DNA of 64,000 nt from positions 1 through 64,000 of the forward strand of contig CAIXUZ010000044.1 in assembly GCA_903922735.1 (NCBI GenBank). Direction: 5' to 3'. Source of the stretch: an uncultured Verrucomicrobia subdivision 3 bacterium. Its GTDB lineage: Bacteria; Verrucomicrobiota; Verrucomicrobiia; Limisphaerales; UBA11358. Position 1 is the stretch's first letter, and each line of letters begins with the position of its first letter. Under the pieces are notes generated by a model. It had not been told where the DNA came from, searched no databases, and was given only the letters and a program-made list of their open reading frames with translations. Of the stretch, positions 27,409 through 35,892 are shown piece by piece. Both the position numbers and the translations under genes were made by a program.

Positions 27409-28773
27409 TTAACGGCGGTCAAAGAACGCGGTCAGCGGATAGACCTGGGTGTTGAGCATCTTCATGGCGGCCAGCAGTTCGGTGTAGGGCTGGTAGGAGC
27501 AGCTGAGGATGCCTTTGTTGCTGTCAAGATTGCTCGGGTCGGCCTTCGTATTCGCGGGGTCATTGTCCGCATACTTGAACCAGTGCCAGCCGACACAACC
27601 GCGCGATTCGAGCAGCGCGAGCGTAAAGTTCTGGTAAAACAGCCCGCGGTCGTGCTGTGTTTTGACATTCCAGCCGGCGCCGGTTTTATTCGCGAGGCCC
27701 GGCACGTCGTGCGCCTTGGCATACCATTCGGTGGCCATCATCGGCCGGCCCGACCACTGTTCCCACTGGCGCACGGACTCCGTCGGCGTCCAGTCGCCAT
27801 AGACATTGATGGCGATCACCGGCAAATGTTGGCCGGCCACTTTCCAGAGCGCCGCGTTTTTTGCGTCCGGCCCGTGCAGGCGCGAGCCAAGATAAATATG
27901 GTGCGGGTCCACTTTGCGGATCGCGCCGCCCACCAGCGTATAATAGCGATCCATTACATGCGCCGTCCATTCGCTGCGATCGGCGGCGGTAAGGTTCTTC
28001 GTGTCAATATGCCGCGCGGCGAGCCACAGCCCGAGTTCCTTGCGGCCCGGATCATCGGCGGGCCGTTTGAGATAACGCTCGATGGATTGCGACGGCTGTT
28101 GCAGTTCGTTGTCGGAATAAATGCCCAGCAGCCAGGGGTCATCCTTGGTGCCGGCGAGCTGCTGCGCGAATCCCTCGCAGAATTTCGGAAAGTCGGGATG
28201 GAACACCGGAATCAATTCATCCAGATAACCCGTGTGACCGGGCACCACGTGCGTGAGGCCGAGCTTTTTGGCAAACGATGACATGAAATCCACGCCGCGC
28301 GTATAAACCAGCCGTTGCGGTGCGGCGGCGAGCGTCGTGTCGGCCGACCAGTTGCCGGTGCCGTTAAAGCCGTTCGTGTGCAGCAGCGCCGCCGTCTGGC
28401 GGGCCCAGCCCTCGCGGTCTTGGAACAGCTTCGCGAACACGGCCTTGGCGGTCGGGCCGCTGTCCGGGTTGACCGTGGCGACCCCGATATGGATGAACGC
28501 ATGGCCGGCCGGCGTGACCAGCCACCAGCGGCCGCCGATTTTTTCCGCGCGGAAAAACCCCGTGCCGGCACTGCATGGGGGGCCGGCCAGCCAGCCGCCG
28601 TAGGGATCAAGCTGGGGGGTGGCGTTGACCGGCTTAAAACCGGGGAGCGCGGCCAGTGTTCGCGTGGGCATCAGCACGGGCGGCTTGCCGTTCCTCCAGG
28701 CCTCGACGGTGACTTCAGCCTGGGCGGTCATGGTTGCGCAGGCGCAAAGGAGCAGAAGCAGACGTGGGTTCAT
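27409..28773 (-). CDS. Secreted agarase-like glycoside hydrolase (clan GH-A type)
   Basis: 454 residues from ATG 28773; an in-frame TTG 15 bases upstream is less likely. Signal peptide about 1-19. The N-terminal part has the beta-agarase-like GGRWWLVTPAGHAFIHIG segment (80-97). Candidate catalytic acids are Glu223 in GIYSDNEL and Glu349 in MMATEWYAK, the spacing expected of a retaining GH-A TIM barrel. This resembles GH50-type agarases and related uncharacterised enzymes; the true substrate is unknown. It lies in a region rich in sulfatases and esterases. Confidence 0.78.
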   Translation of the reverse strand: MNPRLLLLLCACATMTAQAEVTVEAWRNGKPPVLMPTRTLAALPGFKPVNATPQLDPYGGWLAGPPCSAGTGFFRAEKIGGRWWLVTPAGHAFIHIGVATVNPDSGPTAKAVFAKLFQDREGWARQTAALLHTNGFNGTGNWSADTTLAAAPQRLVYTRGVDFMSSFAKKLGLTHVVPGHTGYLDELIPVFHPDFPKFCEGFAQQLAGTKDDPWLLGIYSDNELQQPSQSIERYLKRPADDPGRKELGLWLAARHIDTKNLTAADRSEWTAHVMDRYYTLVGGAIRKVDPHHIYLGSRLHGPDAKNAALWKVAGQHLPVIAINVYGDWTPTESVRQWEQWSGRPMMATEWYAKAHDVPGLANKTGAGWNVKTQHDRGLFYQNFTLALLESRGCVGWHWFKYADNDPANTKADPSNLDSNKGILSCSYQPYTELLAAMKMLNTQVYPLTAFFDRR

Positions 28774-28878
28774 AAGGTTTTCATTCAAAGTGTGGCGACA
28801 AAAGCCATTCTGGTAAAGCCATGATCCTTGATGGAGAAAATATATCTCAGTTTAAATTGATTATGACACTGGCCACCG

Positions 28879-30093
28879 TCACCGGCCCAGCAGCCAGTTC
28901 CAGCCGCGCCAATGGTTGGGTTGAGCGGCATTAAAGTTGTCGCCAGAGTGGCGCCCCAGATCAATTTGCAGCAAAAAACTGATGCTATTTGCCCCGCGCC
29001 CATCGGAGCGGAAGGCATCGATGCCGTAAGCGTAAGTCACGATGTATTTGTACCGGCTGGACGGCGAGCGATACAGAATACCCGCGCCGACGCCGCTGAC
29101 CCAGTTGCCCGCCTGCTCCGTGCCGGCGAGATATTTGATGCCCGCCGTGGCGCCGTTGAAAATCAAATTCCACTGATGGCCGGGTGAAATCGGCAACAGA
29201 TAGCTGGCGTTGACCAGCGCAAACTGTCGCGCGCTCAATTCCTGAAAATAGTAGCCGGGCAACGACAGCGGATATTCCGCGATGAGTGGCAAAAATCCGC
29301 CGAGGCGATACGCGCTCATCCGGTCGGCGTCCAGGCTGGTGCCGGCGACGAGGCGCACAAAAAAATTCTGTTTGCTCTCCGGCAGCGTGTAGGACAGCGC
29401 CGCCGAGGCCCAGAACAAATGCGAGGCGGACGCCAGTTCGCGGTCGCCGTTGAACCCATACTCACCCGGGTGGCTGCGGAACTGGCCTTCATACCACACG
29501 GCGAGCTCCATCGCGAGGTCGGGAAACAGCGTCGGCTCGATGCCGCCGTAGCGCAGGCCGGTGCGGACGCTGTAATTGGCGCCGTCCGCGGGTGGATGAA
29601 AATTCGCCGCCGTGCTGTCGTTGCCCTCGTAAACGGAATAATGCGCCGCGCCGCGCAAAACGAAATTCAGGGGTATCAAATCACCGGGGTTGAACAGGTG
29701 ATACACGCTGGCGGAAAGTTCCGCGCCGTGGCCGTCGAAGGATTCCCCCTCAATCCATTTGCCGCCGCGCATTTCGTTGTAGCTGTCGGCAAAACCGCCG
29801 CCGGCCACGCCGATGGCAAAATCCGTGTTCGGGCCGAGCAGGTGATTAAAGCCGAGTTCGGAATCGAGATACACCGGCGCGAGCGCCACCCGCAGGGTGA
29901 GGTTGGTGCGGAGGAAATCCGGCTGGTTGTGGTAGAAATAAGCGTAGCCCGCCACCGGCGCGCGGCCTTCGAGCGGCTGGTTGTAGCCGAACTGGAAGAG
30001 GTCGCGCTTGACCGGGTCAATCTGGGCGGCGGCGGCGAGCGGGAGCAGAAGCGCCAGCGCGTGGAGCAAGGATTTGATTCGCCGCATCAGCAT
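28879..30093 (-). CDS. Outer-membrane beta-barrel protein, unknown function
   Basis: 404 residues. Signal peptide about 1-22 (MLMRRIKSLLHALALLLPLA). The rest alternates polar and aromatic residues in strands (YAYFYHNQPDF, FVLRGAAHYSVY, YKYIVTYAYGIDAF), as expected for a 12-16 strand outer-membrane barrel. It ends in an unusual WNWLLGR. No named family recognised. Stands alone on this strand, 106 bases upstream of the glycoside hydrolase gene, so co-transcription is possible. Confidence 0.7.
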   Translation of the reverse strand: MLMRRIKSLLHALALLLPLAAAAQIDPVKRDLFQFGYNQPLEGRAPVAGYAYFYHNQPDFLRTNLTLRVALAPVYLDSELGFNHLLGPNTDFAIGVAGGGFADSYNEMRGGKWIEGESFDGHGAELSASVYHLFNPGDLIPLNFVLRGAAHYSVYEGNDSTAANFHPPADGANYSVRTGLRYGGIEPTLFPDLAMELAVWYEGQFRSHPGEYGFNGDRELASASHLFWASAALSYTLPESKQNFFVRLVAGTSLDADRMSAYRLGGFLPLIAEYPLSLPGYYFQELSARQFALVNASYLLPISPGHQWNLIFNGATAGIKYLAGTEQAGNWVSGVGAGILYRSPSSRYKYIVTYAYGIDAFRSDGRGANSISFLLQIDLGRHSGDNFNAAQPNHWRGWNWLLGR

Positions 30094-30268
30094 GTTACTT
30101 AAGGCAAATCCGGCACGGGGGCAAGCGCGTTTGGCTGGACCCCAGGGGATATCGCGCTTTTCCGTGCCGCTTTCGCAAAGCTACAAATTGACTTTTGCCT
30201 TAATCAGCGGCTAAATCGATGCCATCAATTTACTTGAATACATCCTGCTGGCGGCCAGTTCGCTCTTT

Positions 30269-30871
30269 GTGATTGTGGATCCACTGGCGGTGGTGCCGGC
30301 GTTTCTGGCCATGACGCCAAATGACACGGCGGAGCAACGCATTCGCACGGCCAGATTGGCGTGCTGGGTGGCGGCCGGCGTGCTGCTGGTGTTTTCCCTG
30401 GCCGGCCAGATCATCTTCAGATTCATGGGGATCACCATGCCGGCATTCCAGATTGCGGCGAGCATCCTGCTGCTGATCGTGGCGCTGGACATGGTGCGTG
30501 CCCAACGCTCACGGGTTCAAGAAACCCATGAGGAAACCAAGGCCGGAACGGAAAAGACGGATATTGCCGTGACCCCGCTGGCAATTCCCATGCTCGCCGG
30601 TCCCGGGGCAATCTCCACAACGGTTCTGCTGCAAAATGAAGCCAGGGATATCCCACAGCACATCGCCCTTTACGGCTGTATCCTGGCGGTTTCGTTTGTG
30701 AGTTATCTGGTCTTGCGACTCGCCGCCCGGGGCACACGCTGGCTGAATCCCATCATGATGAGCATTGCCATCCGCATCATGGGATTATTGCTGGCGGCTG
30801 TCGCCATTCAATTCATGCTCAATGCCATCAAAGCCTTCCGTCTGGAATTGATCGCGCCGATACCAATCTGA
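30269..30871 (+). CDS. MarC-family integral membrane protein
   Basis: 200 residues from GTG 30269, with five clear membrane helices and the MarC hallmarks VDPLAVVPAFLAMT near the start and TPLAIPMLAGPGAI near residue 105. The reading frame continues upstream to a TAA at 30212-30214 and encodes a convincing first helix (LLEYILLAASSLF), giving 218 residues, the usual family length. That extension has no ATG, GTG or TTG; its first codon is ATC 30215. Either an unusual start is used or the protein begins within helix 1. Confidence 0.8.
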   Translation: MIVDPLAVVPAFLAMTPNDTAEQRIRTARLACWVAAGVLLVFSLAGQIIFRFMGITMPAFQIAASILLLIVALDMVRAQRSRVQETHEETKAGTEKTDIAVTPLAIPMLAGPGAISTTVLLQNEARDIPQHIALYGCILAVSFVSYLVLRLAARGTRWLNPIMMSIAIRIMGLLLAAVAIQFMLNAIKAFRLELIAPIPI

Positions 30872-30936
30872 ATCCAACCCCCGCCAACCTTTCAAATCCA
30901 GTTGCTTAAACCCGCTGCCTGAATCAGAGTAACGGG

Positions 30937-31260
30937 ATGGATTCTGAAATCTTTCGCGCGAGCCGGTGGACGAGTGGAAACCATCTCTTCCCGACCATCA
31001 TTGAGGTGACGGACCAGGCAGTCATCCGTCATAAGCGTTCATGGTTCAGCAAAGATGAGATCAGCATCAGCATCACCAAAGTCGCTTCCGTCCACATCAA
31101 AACCGGCATCATCTGGTCAGACATCCTGATTGAATCCAGCGGCGGCTCTGATCCGCTCACCAGCCACGGCCATACCAAAGCCGACGCCCAACGCATCCGC
31201 GCACGCGTTGAGAATGCCCAGGGAATCCTGAGTGGACCGGAGAAAATGAAATTATCTTGA
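30937..31260 (+). CDS. Small PH-like domain protein
   Basis: 107 residues. Beta-rich with a C-terminal helix (KADAQRIRARVENAQG), consistent with a bacterial pleckstrin-homology-like (bPH) domain: HLFPTIIEVTDQAVIRHKRSWFS supplies the early strands and ISITKVASVHI the next. No signal peptide or membrane segment. Sixty-five bases downstream of marC on the same strand. Function unknown. Confidence 0.6.
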   Translation: MDSEIFRASRWTSGNHLFPTIIEVTDQAVIRHKRSWFSKDEISISITKVASVHIKTGIIWSDILIESSGGSDPLTSHGHTKADAQRIRARVENAQGILSGPEKMKLS

Positions 31261-31288
31261 ACCAATCAGGGGAGCGACCGATGCAAAT

Positions 31289-32533
31289 ATGAAAGCAACC
31301 ATTCTTTTTACCGTGCTGACATTGGCAGCCTTCGGGTCATCGCCGGCTCAGGACGGGGTGACGGCTGCCGCGGCGATAAAAAGCGGGCAGCAGGCCTACG
31401 AATTCAATGCGGCGGTCGCCGAGGAGCTGCGGGTTCGCGGCGGTTTGCCTAATTTCTTTGCCAAACTGGAAGCCGGAGGCCCGGTCCGGATTGCTTATTT
31501 TGGCGGCAGCATAACCGCGGCGAATGGCTGGCGCCCCAAGACCCTGGCGTGGTTCAAGGAGCATTTTCCCAAGGCGGAGGTGATTGAAATCAATGCCGCC
31601 ATTTCCGGCACCGGTTCGGACTACGGCGCCTGTCGAATCGCCGGCGATGTGCTCGCCCAGAAGCCCGATCTTGTGTTCATGGAACATCGGGTCAATGGCG
31701 GTGGTGGTTTTGAAGCCAAGTCGGTTGAAGGCGTCGTCCGGCAAATCTGGAAAAACAATCCGCGCGCCGACATCTGTTTGATTTACACGATTAATCAGCC
31801 GATGCTCAAAGACCTGCAAGCGGGCAAAACGCCGTGGTTTGGCGCGATTATGGAGCGAATAGCCAATGTCTATGGCATACCCTCGATTGACCTCGGGGTT
31901 GAAATCGCCAGGCGCGAGCAGGCTGGCTGGCTCATTTTCAAAGCGAATGAGCCGGTGCCGGGCAAGCTGGTTTTTTCCGCCGATGGCACGCATCCGGGCG
32001 ACGCCGGACATGATGTTTATCGCGATGTGGTCGCCCGCTCCATGCTTACCATGAAGCCGGCGGGACCGGTTCGCGACCATCGTTTGCCCGCGCCGATGGA
32101 ATCGCGCTGCTGGGAAACGGCCGGGTTGCTCGCGATCACCAATGCCCAATTGAGCGCGGGTTGGAGCATCGTCAATCCGGGAAAAGATGCGGTTTACCGG
32201 GATGATTTCGGGCGCACTCATGCCATGCTCCGGGGCGGGGTGAAGTGTGATCATGCCGGGGAAACCATCACCGTGAAATGGAGCGGGACCACTATTGGCT
32301 TCAGCGACATCCCCCAAGGCAGTGAGATGGTGGTGGAGGTCGCCATGGATAATAAGCCTCCGATGGCCATCAAACGTCCGCAGACGGAACTGCGCCGCAA
32401 ATACGCGCGTTTTTTCTATCTCCCCGAGCAAGCTCCAGGCGACCACACGGCCGTTTTGCGGGTAAAAAACCTCCCCGTCGGAATGTCCTTTTATGCCGGA
32501 CAAGTGCTGGTAGTCGGCAAGATTAACCCGTGA
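31289..32533 (+). CDS. Secreted SGNH/GDSL hydrolase
   Basis: 414 residues with a signal peptide (about 1-20). An SGNH hydrolase domain spans about 65-255: nucleophile Ser74 in AYFGGSITAANGW (GGS in place of GDS), block II Gly in AISGTGSDYGA, Asn near 136 (EHRVNGGGG), and Asp232/His235 in DGTHPGDAGHD. A C-terminal beta-sandwich (about 275-410) may bind carbohydrate. Likely a carbohydrate esterase acting on acylated glycans, consistent with neighbouring sulfatase and esterase genes. Confidence 0.8.
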   Translation: MKATILFTVLTLAAFGSSPAQDGVTAAAAIKSGQQAYEFNAAVAEELRVRGGLPNFFAKLEAGGPVRIAYFGGSITAANGWRPKTLAWFKEHFPKAEVIEINAAISGTGSDYGACRIAGDVLAQKPDLVFMEHRVNGGGGFEAKSVEGVVRQIWKNNPRADICLIYTINQPMLKDLQAGKTPWFGAIMERIANVYGIPSIDLGVEIARREQAGWLIFKANEPVPGKLVFSADGTHPGDAGHDVYRDVVARSMLTMKPAGPVRDHRLPAPMESRCWETAGLLAITNAQLSAGWSIVNPGKDAVYRDDFGRTHAMLRGGVKCDHAGETITVKWSGTTIGFSDIPQGSEMVVEVAMDNKPPMAIKRPQTELRRKYARFFYLPEQAPGDHTAVLRVKNLPVGMSFYAGQVLVVGKINP

Positions 32534-32581
32534 CCCGCTCCCGTTATCTGACCAGCGAGATCAGGGTGGGATTTCAAAATC

Positions 32582-32646
32582 AAATTGGCGGGCGCAGCCG
32601 CCGGAGCGGTGGCGATAGCTGCCAGCAGGCAAGTTGGCAGGTGTCC
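32582..32646 (-). pseudogene. Probable dinB 3'-end fragment (weakest copy)
   Basis: Read on the minus strand it gives DTCQLACWQLSPPLRRL, resembling the DinB segment DIYRLACWLL followed by PLRLL. The first 30 bases match dinB at about 23 positions, including a 10-base exact run. It shares the orientation of dinB and of the better fragments at 35731, 42017, 45868 and 46655. Confidence 0.4.
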
Positions 32647-32660
32647 GGTTCCATCCGGTT

Positions 32661-33497
32661 TCAGGACTTGATATCACGAATCTGAAATGCGACGGAGCCG
32701 ATGACAAAGGCGGTCGCGCTCACGGCGCACAGGACAATTTCCGACTGGCAGATTTGCCACCAGGGGGCCGGGTCGCGGAAGATCAACAGCCAGCATTTGA
32801 AATGGTGCGTGATGAACCAGTTTTCGTAACGGTCAAAAAACGGGATGTTTTCCATGACCATGCTCACAAATAAAAATGAAAGCGCCAGGATCGTGGCCGC
32901 GGCCGGCTTCATGTTGAAACACGAGAACATGAAGGCGACGGACACCATGACACTGGCGTTCACCGCCAGAAAGAGATGAGAGAAAATAAACCGCAGCCAG
33001 CCTTCGTGCGCGGAAAACACACTAAACGCCTGACCGGGGACAAAAACAAACATGCCCTTCCACGGGAACAAGAGGCTCGCAAACCCCAATGCGGTCAGGC
33101 CCAGAGCCACCACCAAAACTACGGCAAAGATAATTCCGGCACTCCACTTCACAAACAACAGCCGGACGCGCGAGATGGGCCGGGATAAAATCATGCGCAA
33201 TGTGCCGTCCTCAGCCTCCTTCGCCACCAGATCGCCACCCACGAGCGTGGTGTAGAGCGGCATGAGGAGCATGATCTGGGGGATCAGCATTACGACCGCC
33301 ACCGTCAGCGCCGAAATGAACTCCTCGGCAAAATAGCCGTTGCCGTTCAGCAGCCGTTCCATATCGCGCTGCCAGTGGGTGTATTTGAAGGCGAGCAGCA
33401 TCGCCGTCTGGGCCAGCAAAAACGCGCCGAACCCGATGTAGGTGCGCTGCTTGCCGAACAGCTTCCAGAGTTCGTTTTTGAGCTGGGCGAAATACAT
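32661..33497 (-). CDS. ABC-2-type transporter permease
   Basis: 278 residues with six predicted membrane helices. The segment GGDLVAKEAEDGTLRMILSRPISR (about 88-111) is the hallmark of ABC-2 permeases of the NatB/YhaP type. Three bases downstream of its ATPase gene. Substrate unknown. Last gene of a four-gene minus-strand operon with the helical protein, pseudopilin and ATPase. Confidence 0.88.
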   Translation of the reverse strand: MYFAQLKNELWKLFGKQRTYIGFGAFLLAQTAMLLAFKYTHWQRDMERLLNGNGYFAEEFISALTVAVVMLIPQIMLLMPLYTTLVGGDLVAKEAEDGTLRMILSRPISRVRLLFVKWSAGIIFAVVLVVALGLTALGFASLLFPWKGMFVFVPGQAFSVFSAHEGWLRFIFSHLFLAVNASVMVSVAFMFSCFNMKPAAATILALSFLFVSMVMENIPFFDRYENWFITHHFKCWLLIFRDPAPWWQICQSEIVLCAVSATAFVIGSVAFQIRDIKS

Positions 33498-33500
33498 GAT

Positions 33501-34409
33501 TTAATTTTTGGCGGCGGCGGGCGGCGGTTTGATCAGGCCGAGATAAAAATCTTCCACCGTCTGCTCGTGCTGCCAGATGCCTTCCACTGCAATGCCCTGC
33601 GAAACCAGAGCGTGGATTATCTCCGCCGTTGTTCGGCCCTCGGCCAGCGTGATGAACCGTTCTTCCGCCGTGACCGTGATCAGGCCGCGCTCGCGGAGCA
33701 GCCGGGTCGCGTTGGTGAAATCGGGTGTTTTCAACGCCACCTTGCCGCGCGCGGCCTTCACTTCAGCAACGCTGCCTGCAAACACCTTCCTGCCCTGCTG
33801 CAAGACGGCGATGCGGGTGCAGAGCTGTTCCACCTCGTTCAGCAGGTGCGACGAAAGCAGGATGGTCAGGCCGAGTTCGCGCTGCAACCGGAGGATCGTC
33901 TGGCGCATCTCGTGAATGCCTTCGGGGTCAAGCCCGTCGCTCGGCTCGTCGAGAATGAGCAGTTCCGGCTTGGGCAGCAGCGCCTGCGCCAGCGCGAGCC
34001 GGGAACGCATTCCATGCGAATAGGTCTTCACCTTGGACTGCTCGCGACCCGTCAGCCCCACCCACTCAATGACCTCGCGCAACCGCGCCTTGGACGTCGG
34101 CGCGGTGTAAGTGCTCAAAATTTCCAGATTGCTCCAGCCGCTCAAGTAATCATAAAAAGCCGGGGCTTCAAAGATCGCACCGACCGGCAGCAACGCCGCC
34201 CGGCGGTTGACCGCGACGTCGTGGCCGCAGATCCTCACCTCGCCGCTGGTCGGCCAGACTTGTCCCAGCATCATGCCAATGGCCGTGCTTTTGCCCGCGC
34301 CGTTGTGGCCGAGCAGCCCGAAAATTTCCCCGCGCGCCACCGTGAAGGACAGGTCGTCCACCGCCGTGCGCCCGGCAAATTTCTTGGTGACGTTGCGCAG
34401 TTCGATCAT
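33501..34409 (-). CDS. ABC transporter ATPase
   Basis: 302 residues. Walker [10 protein letters not shown] (about 35-43), Walker [17 protein letters not shown] (about 152-167), [15 protein letters not shown] as signature region, and the [10 protein letters not shown]-loop. CcmA/NatA-like exporters with a C-terminal regulatory extension (about 215-300) have this layout. Its ATG overlaps the pseudopilin stop by four bases, so translation is coupled. Confidence 0.9.
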   Translation of the reverse strand: MIELRNVTKKFAGRTAVDDLSFTVARGEIFGLLGHNGAGKSTAIGMMLGQVWPTSGEVRICGHDVAVNRRAALLPVGAIFEAPAFYDYLSGWSNLEILSTYTAPTSKARLREVIEWVGLTGREQSKVKTYSHGMRSRLALAQALLPKPELLILDEPSDGLDPEGIHEMRQTILRLQRELGLTILLSSHLLNEVEQLCTRIAVLQQGRKVFAGSVAEVKAARGKVALKTPDFTNATRLLRERGLITVTAEERFITLAEGRTTAEIIHALVSQGIAVEGIWQHEQTVEDFYLGLIKPPPAAAKN

Positions 34410-34966
34410 TTGCTGCCTTCGAGGGTGAGCAGGTTTTTGATGTGGCCGTCAGCATAGAGATAATTCACGGCCTTGTTCGCACCGCGCGCCTTGTGGAAAT
34501 CTTCTTTGTCATAAACGACGGGAATTTCCTGCGGGCTGAACTTGATGTTGAAGACCACCAGATGATCCGCGTCTTCGCCGTTCAACAAGCTGTTCCACGA
34601 ATAACTGGAGCCGGTCAGTTCAAAATATCGCTGCAGGTCCGAGGGGCAACGCAGCACGTTGGTGTTGCCAAGGTGCGTTGCGAGCACTTTATGAATGGCG
34701 GGAAAAATATTGGTGGCGGCGGCGGCCGGGTCAGTCGGAACGTCGCGCAGGCTCGGCAGTTTGTTGTTATTTTCCGACACATAAATTTGCAGCGCGATGC
34801 CGATCTGGTGCAGGTTGCTCAAACAGACGGTGGCGCGGGCGGATTCCTTGGTTCGCCCCAGCACCGGCAGCATCAGCGCGGCGAGGATCGCGATGATGGC
34901 GATGACCGTCAGCAGTTCAACCAACGTGAAAGCCCGTCCGGGTTTGGCTGGTGAAGATGACTTCAT
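34406..34966 (-). CDS. Type II pseudopilin-like protein (prepilin N-terminus)
   Basis: 186 residues. Starts with a prepilin leader and hydrophobic helix ([21 protein letters not shown]), cleaved before Phe by a prepilin peptidase and then N-methylated. The globular part has the conserved CLSNLHQIG segment and a C-terminal [10 protein letters not shown], the H-X9-DG-like end common in the greatly expanded pseudopilin families of Verrucomicrobia and Planctomycetes. Its position within an ABC-exporter operon, overlapping the ATPase start, is unusual. Confidence 0.85.
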   Translation of the reverse strand: MKSSSPAKPGRAFTLVELLTVIAIIAILAALMLPVLGRTKESARATVCLSNLHQIGIALQIYVSENNNKLPSLRDVPTDPAAAATNIFPAIHKVLATHLGNTNVLRCPSDLQRYFELTGSSYSWNSLLNGEDADHLVVFNIKFSPQEIPVVYDKEDFHKARGANKAVNYLYADGHIKNLLTLEGSK

Positions 34967-34968
34967 GG

Positions 34969-35589
34969 TTATGGTCCGCGCATCATTCGGCCGCTTTCCA
35001 TGGTGCGCTGCATTTCTTCCAGCAGCGGTGCCATTTCGGCCTTGGTCTGGGCGGAGCTTTGGCTGTAAAAACTTTGCAGGCCGATTTTCGTCACCTTGTC
35101 TTGAAGTTCAGCGCTCAACGCCACGCTGTTGGTGCCCGGTGGCGGAGATGGCCCGCCCGCCGCCAGTTTTTCGCGGGCATTTTTCATTTGTTTGAGGGCC
35201 TGGTCCACGACGCGCTTTCGTTTCTCCGGCGGCAGATTTTCAAAAGCCCCGAGCATCTGTTTGAAGCCGGTGGGCAGTGTGGCTTCGAGGAATTCGCCTT
35301 TCTCCTGCTCCGTCATTTGTTCAAACCACCGGTAAGCCGTGCGATCCAAGCGCATACTCTGCCGTTCTTCCAGTGAAAGCGCGTTGAGCATGGCCGCCAG
35401 TTTTCGGAGGGCGGCTTTCCGTTCGGCGGCGGATAAACGGCTGAAATCCGTGGATGCGGTAAAAGTCCGGACTTTATCGGGAGTGACTTTAGCGTTCTCG
35501 GTAATCTTGTAGCCAACAAAGGCACCCAACCAAATTACCGCAAGCACAGTAACCGCAACGAATATCGAGCGCGAGCGCGGTTTTAACAT
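34969..35589 (-). CDS. Membrane-anchored helical protein, unknown function
   Basis: 206 residues. One N-terminal transmembrane segment (about 9-28) and then a long, charged, helical region with repeated short helices ([45 protein letters not shown]). It resembles the DUF-type helical periplasmic proteins often seen in Verrucomicrobia. Two bases upstream of the pseudopilin gene and therefore first in the operon; it may be an assembly or accessory factor. No motif identifies an activity. Confidence 0.65.
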   Translation of the reverse strand: MLKPRSRSIFVAVTVLAVIWLGAFVGYKITENAKVTPDKVRTFTASTDFSRLSAAERKAALRKLAAMLNALSLEERQSMRLDRTAYRWFEQMTEQEKGEFLEATLPTGFKQMLGAFENLPPEKRKRVVDQALKQMKNAREKLAAGGPSPPPGTNSVALSAELQDKVTKIGLQSFYSQSSAQTKAEMAPLLEEMQRTMESGRMMRGP

Positions 35590-35730
35590 GCCTATAGTTT
35601 ATGTCATGGTCTGCCATTCACCAAGAAAAAGGGTTCAACTGGAAGGCTTCATTGGCTCCTAGTTTCAACAGTTTGCGGTGATTTGCGCCGGCCAACCAAT
35701 GATTGCCCCACACTGGCCATGGGCACTTAC

Positions 35731-35836
35731 CTACAGCAGCACCAGCTGCCTTCCCGCCTGTTACCGCAGGCTGCTGACACCCAGCCCCTGCAACCGGAGC
35801 GGGCGCGACACCACGCGTTCTCGTCCGAGTAGCCAG
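35731..35836 (-). pseudogene. dinB 3'-end fragment, best-preserved copy
   Basis: 106 bases align without gaps to the last 106 bases of dinB (47099-47204) with about 83 percent identity. Read in frame, about 30 of the last 34 DinB residues are kept (WLLGRER, SRPLRL, GLGVSSLR, AGRQLVLL) and the stop codon is conserved. One Glu codon is now TAA. Most differences are synonymous, so the source was a dinB evolving under selection. No dinB-like sequence lies beyond either end. Confidence 0.85.
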
Positions 35837-35892
35837 AGTGCCGCCATGTGGCTATGGCCGTGGGTGTGGGGGTGGCGTAAAATGAACTTGAT

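Noticed and set aside
27081-27455. 124-codon plus-strand frame in the 26.8-27.4 kb gap
   Set aside because: No family resemblance and it overlaps the convergent glycoside hydrolase end.
28866-28890. Possible further dinB fragment at the end of the outer-membrane barrel gene
   Set aside because: Only about 14 bases match exactly (encoding WLLGR) and the match lies within a coding sequence. Too short to separate from chance.
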